The notes under the pieces are model-generated. The model saw only the letters and a list, made by a program, of their open reading frames with translations, was not told where the DNA came from and searched no databases. Made by a program: the position numbers and the translations under genes. A stretch of DNA of 6,906 bases from an uncultured Butyricicoccus sp. (GTDB taxonomy: Bacteria; Bacillota; Clostridia; Oscillospirales; Butyricicoccaceae), in assembly GCA_959018045.1 (NCBI GenBank), contig CAUEJN010000059.1, positions 1 through 6,906 on the forward strand. Reading direction: 5' to 3'. Of this stretch, positions 6,182-6,906 are shown piece by piece; the stretch's first letter is position 1; every line of letters starts with the position of its first letter.

Positions 6182-6209
6182 GCACAAAAATAAAAGATTA
6201 TTTTTGTGC
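6182..6209. repeat. Perfect 12-bp-arm palindrome in the leader of the PAS/kinase-like gene
   Basis: GCACAAAAATAA (6182-6193) and TTATTTTTGTGC (6198-6209) are exact inverted copies separated by AAGA. It lies between the predicted promoter and the ribosome binding site of the minus-strand gene, about 40 nt before the start codon. As RNA it would form a 12-bp hairpin with a tetraloop. As DNA it is a 28-bp symmetric site able to bind a dimeric regulator downstream of the promoter. There is no separate T-tract after the stem, so it is not a typical terminator on the minus strand. Confidence 0.75.
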
Positions 6210-6243
6210 AACTTGAATATGCGCATTTTATGCACTATTTTTG

Positions 6244-6268
6244 CGTAATTTTGGGTAAATTGATTACG
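6244..6268. repeat. Inverted repeat at the predicted 5' end of the PAS/kinase-like transcript
   Basis: CGTAAT (6244-6249) and ATTACG (6263-6268) are exact 6-bp inverted copies with a 13-nt spacer. They sit at about +2 to +27 of the predicted minus-strand transcript. It could be a transcript-end hairpin or an operator, and the long spacer makes chance quite possible. Confidence 0.25.
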
Positions 6269-6276
6269 TTGATACT

Positions 6277-6306
6277 ATTATAACACGGGCGCTGTGTAGT
6301 TTGCAA
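6277..6306 (-). promoter_or_regulatory. Predicted promoter of the PAS/kinase-like gene
   Basis: On the minus strand TTGCAA (6301-6306) as -35 and TATAAT (6277-6282) as -10 are separated by 18 nt. The start would be near 6270, giving a leader of about 128 nt that contains the 28-bp palindrome. It is divergent from the gap promoter. Confidence 0.6.
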
Positions 6307-6318
6307 AGAATATCCTGG

Positions 6319-6335
6319 AATTTGGCGGCCAAATT
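6319..6335. promoter_or_regulatory. Perfect 17-bp dyad between the divergent promoters, candidate operator
   Basis: AATTTGGC (6319-6326) and GCCAAATT (6328-6335) are exact inverted copies around a single central G. The site lies just upstream of the -35 of the minus-strand gene and about 62-78 bp upstream of the predicted gap start. That is a position where one regulator could act on both promoters. The matching regulator is not known from this window. Confidence 0.5.
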
Positions 6336-6360
6336 TGACAAATCTTTCACATAACAGGGA

Positions 6361-6390
6361 TTGCGAAAAGTCGGGGGTGTGTTGTATAAT
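6361..6390 (+). promoter_or_regulatory. Predicted promoter of gap
   Basis: TTGCGA (6361-6366) as -35, an 18-nt spacer and consensus TATAAT (6385-6390) as -10. Transcription would start near 6397, about 43 nt before the ATG. A consensus-like TTGACA at 6335-6340 has no -10 at the right distance and is not used in this call. Confidence 0.65.
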
Positions 6391-6439
6391 AATTTCGGCA
6401 ATGTTGAATACTTGGATTGTTAATAGGAGGAATATTGCA

Positions 6440-6906
6440 ATGGCTATCAAAGTAGGTATCAACGGTTTTGGCCGCATCGGTCGTATGGTTTTCCGCGCTG
6501 GTCTGAAGAACCCGAACATCGAGTTCGTCGCAGTTAACGATCCCTTCATGACCCCCGACTACATGGCATACATGCTCAAGTATGACACCATGCATGGTCG
6601 TTACGACGGCACCATCGAGTTCACCGACGATGCTATCATCGTTGACGGCAAGAAGGTTCAGTTCTTCGCTGAGATGGACCCCAAGAACATTCCGTGGGGC
6701 AAGGTTGGCGCTGACTACGTTGTTGAGTCCACCGGCGTTTTCCTGACCAAGGAGAAGGCTCAGGCTCACATCGACGGCGGTGCTAAGAAGGTTATCATGT
6801 CTGCTCCTTCCAAGGACGACACCCCGATGTTTGTTATGGGTGTTAAACAGGACGCTTACACCAAGGACATGACCTTCGTTTCCAACGCTTCCTGCACCAC
6901 CAACTG
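6440..6906 (+). CDS. gap: Glyceraldehyde-3-phosphate dehydrogenase (type I), 3' end missing
   Basis: The first 155 codons of a GAPDH of about 335 residues; the gene continues past the right edge. The enzyme converts glyceraldehyde-3-phosphate, phosphate and NAD+ to 1,3-bisphosphoglycerate and NADH in cytosolic glycolysis. Visible parts are the Rossmann start KVGINGFGRIGR (4-15), the NAD-selecting acidic residue in VNDPF (N34-D35), ESTGVF (96-101), SAPSKDDTPMFVMGV (121-135), and the active site SNASCTTN with nucleophile C152. AGGAGG (6425-6430) lies 9 nt before the ATG. NDPFMTPDYMAYMLKYDTMHGRYDG resembles the E. coli GapA/eukaryotic-like branch more than the NDLTD form that I recall from many Bacilli and Clostridium. 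Codons are strongly biased to T-ending GTT/GCT/GGT, unlike the rnf genes, as expected of a highly expressed gene. Confidence 0.97.
   Translation, partial: MAIKVGINGFGRIGRMVFRAGLKNPNIEFVAVNDPFMTPDYMAYMLKYDTMHGRYDGTIEFTDDAIIVDGKKVQFFAEMDPKNIPWGKVGADYVVESTGVFLTKEKAQAHIDGGAKKVIMSAPSKDDTPMFVMGVKQDAYTKDMTFVSNASCTTN

Noticed and set aside
6143..6235. Upstream extension of the PAS/kinase-like protein to an ATG at 6235
   Set aside because: There is no ribosome binding site before 6235, the extension would cross the perfect palindrome, and a well-spaced GGAGGA precedes the ATG at 6142.
6335..6340. Consensus TTGACA as the -35 of gap
   Set aside because: No acceptable -10 lies 16-19 nt downstream; the TATAAT at 6385 is 44 nt away and pairs with TTGCGA instead.
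6235..6549. Minus-strand frame (104 codons) with a hydrophobic segment, antisense to the start of gap
   Set aside because: The hydrophobic stretch is produced by the gap leader and promoter DNA read backwards. No ribosome binding site precedes it, and it overlaps both promoters.
6347..6769. Minus-strand open frame (140 codons) opposite gap
   Set aside because: Antisense frames of this kind are common opposite GAPDH genes because of codon bias. It would also run across the gap promoter and leader.

Overview
The window carries most of an Rnf operon (rnfC-D-G-E-A-B, minus strand), a solitary soluble PAS/histidine-kinase-like protein upstream of it on the same strand, and the start of a divergent glyceraldehyde-3-phosphate dehydrogenase gene (gap, plus strand). 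GC-rich genes, AT-rich intergenic DNA, strong AGGAGG-type ribosome binding sites, the clostridial C-D-G-E-A-B order and the clostridial style of the Rnf proteins suggest an anaerobic, moderately GC-rich Firmicute. A gut Clostridia/Oscillospirales-type fermenter is my inference; no sequence here fixes the genus.

Layout. Positions 1-4728 (minus) are the six rnf genes in tight succession, with gaps of 14, 2, 19, 0 and 21 nt and each ribosome binding site at or inside the end of the preceding gene; rnfB runs off the left edge. Positions 4729-5113 are non-coding: a good sigma-A promoter for rnfC with a small dyad over its -10, a leader of about 146 nt with a strong hairpin and a possible 32-codon leader ORF, an AT-rich stretch, and the rho-independent terminator of the upstream gene. 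Positions 5114-6142 (minus) encode a 342-residue PAS + degenerate kinase-core protein. Positions 6143-6439 are a divergent regulatory region with a promoter for each flanking gene, a perfect 17-bp dyad between them and a perfect 12-bp-arm palindrome in the kinase-like gene's leader. Positions 6440-6906 (plus) are the first 155 codons of gap, ending just after the catalytic cysteine.

How the genes work together. Rnf is a membrane complex that oxidises reduced ferredoxin, reduces NAD+ and exports Na+ or H+. Electron carriers can be read in the sequence: Fe-S ligands in RnfB and RnfC, flavinylation threonines in RnfG and RnfD, and the paired membrane cysteines of RnfA and RnfE. GAPDH is the main NADH-producing step of glycolysis, so the window joins two NAD(H)-linked energy modules around a possible sensory protein. 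That the PAS protein senses redox or energy state and affects either neighbour is only a guess. All catalytic genes are standard; the less usual items are the kinase-like protein with a missing H-box histidine, the palindromes around its promoter, the rnf leader, and an extra CxxC in RnfA. I see no clearly new multi-gene system.
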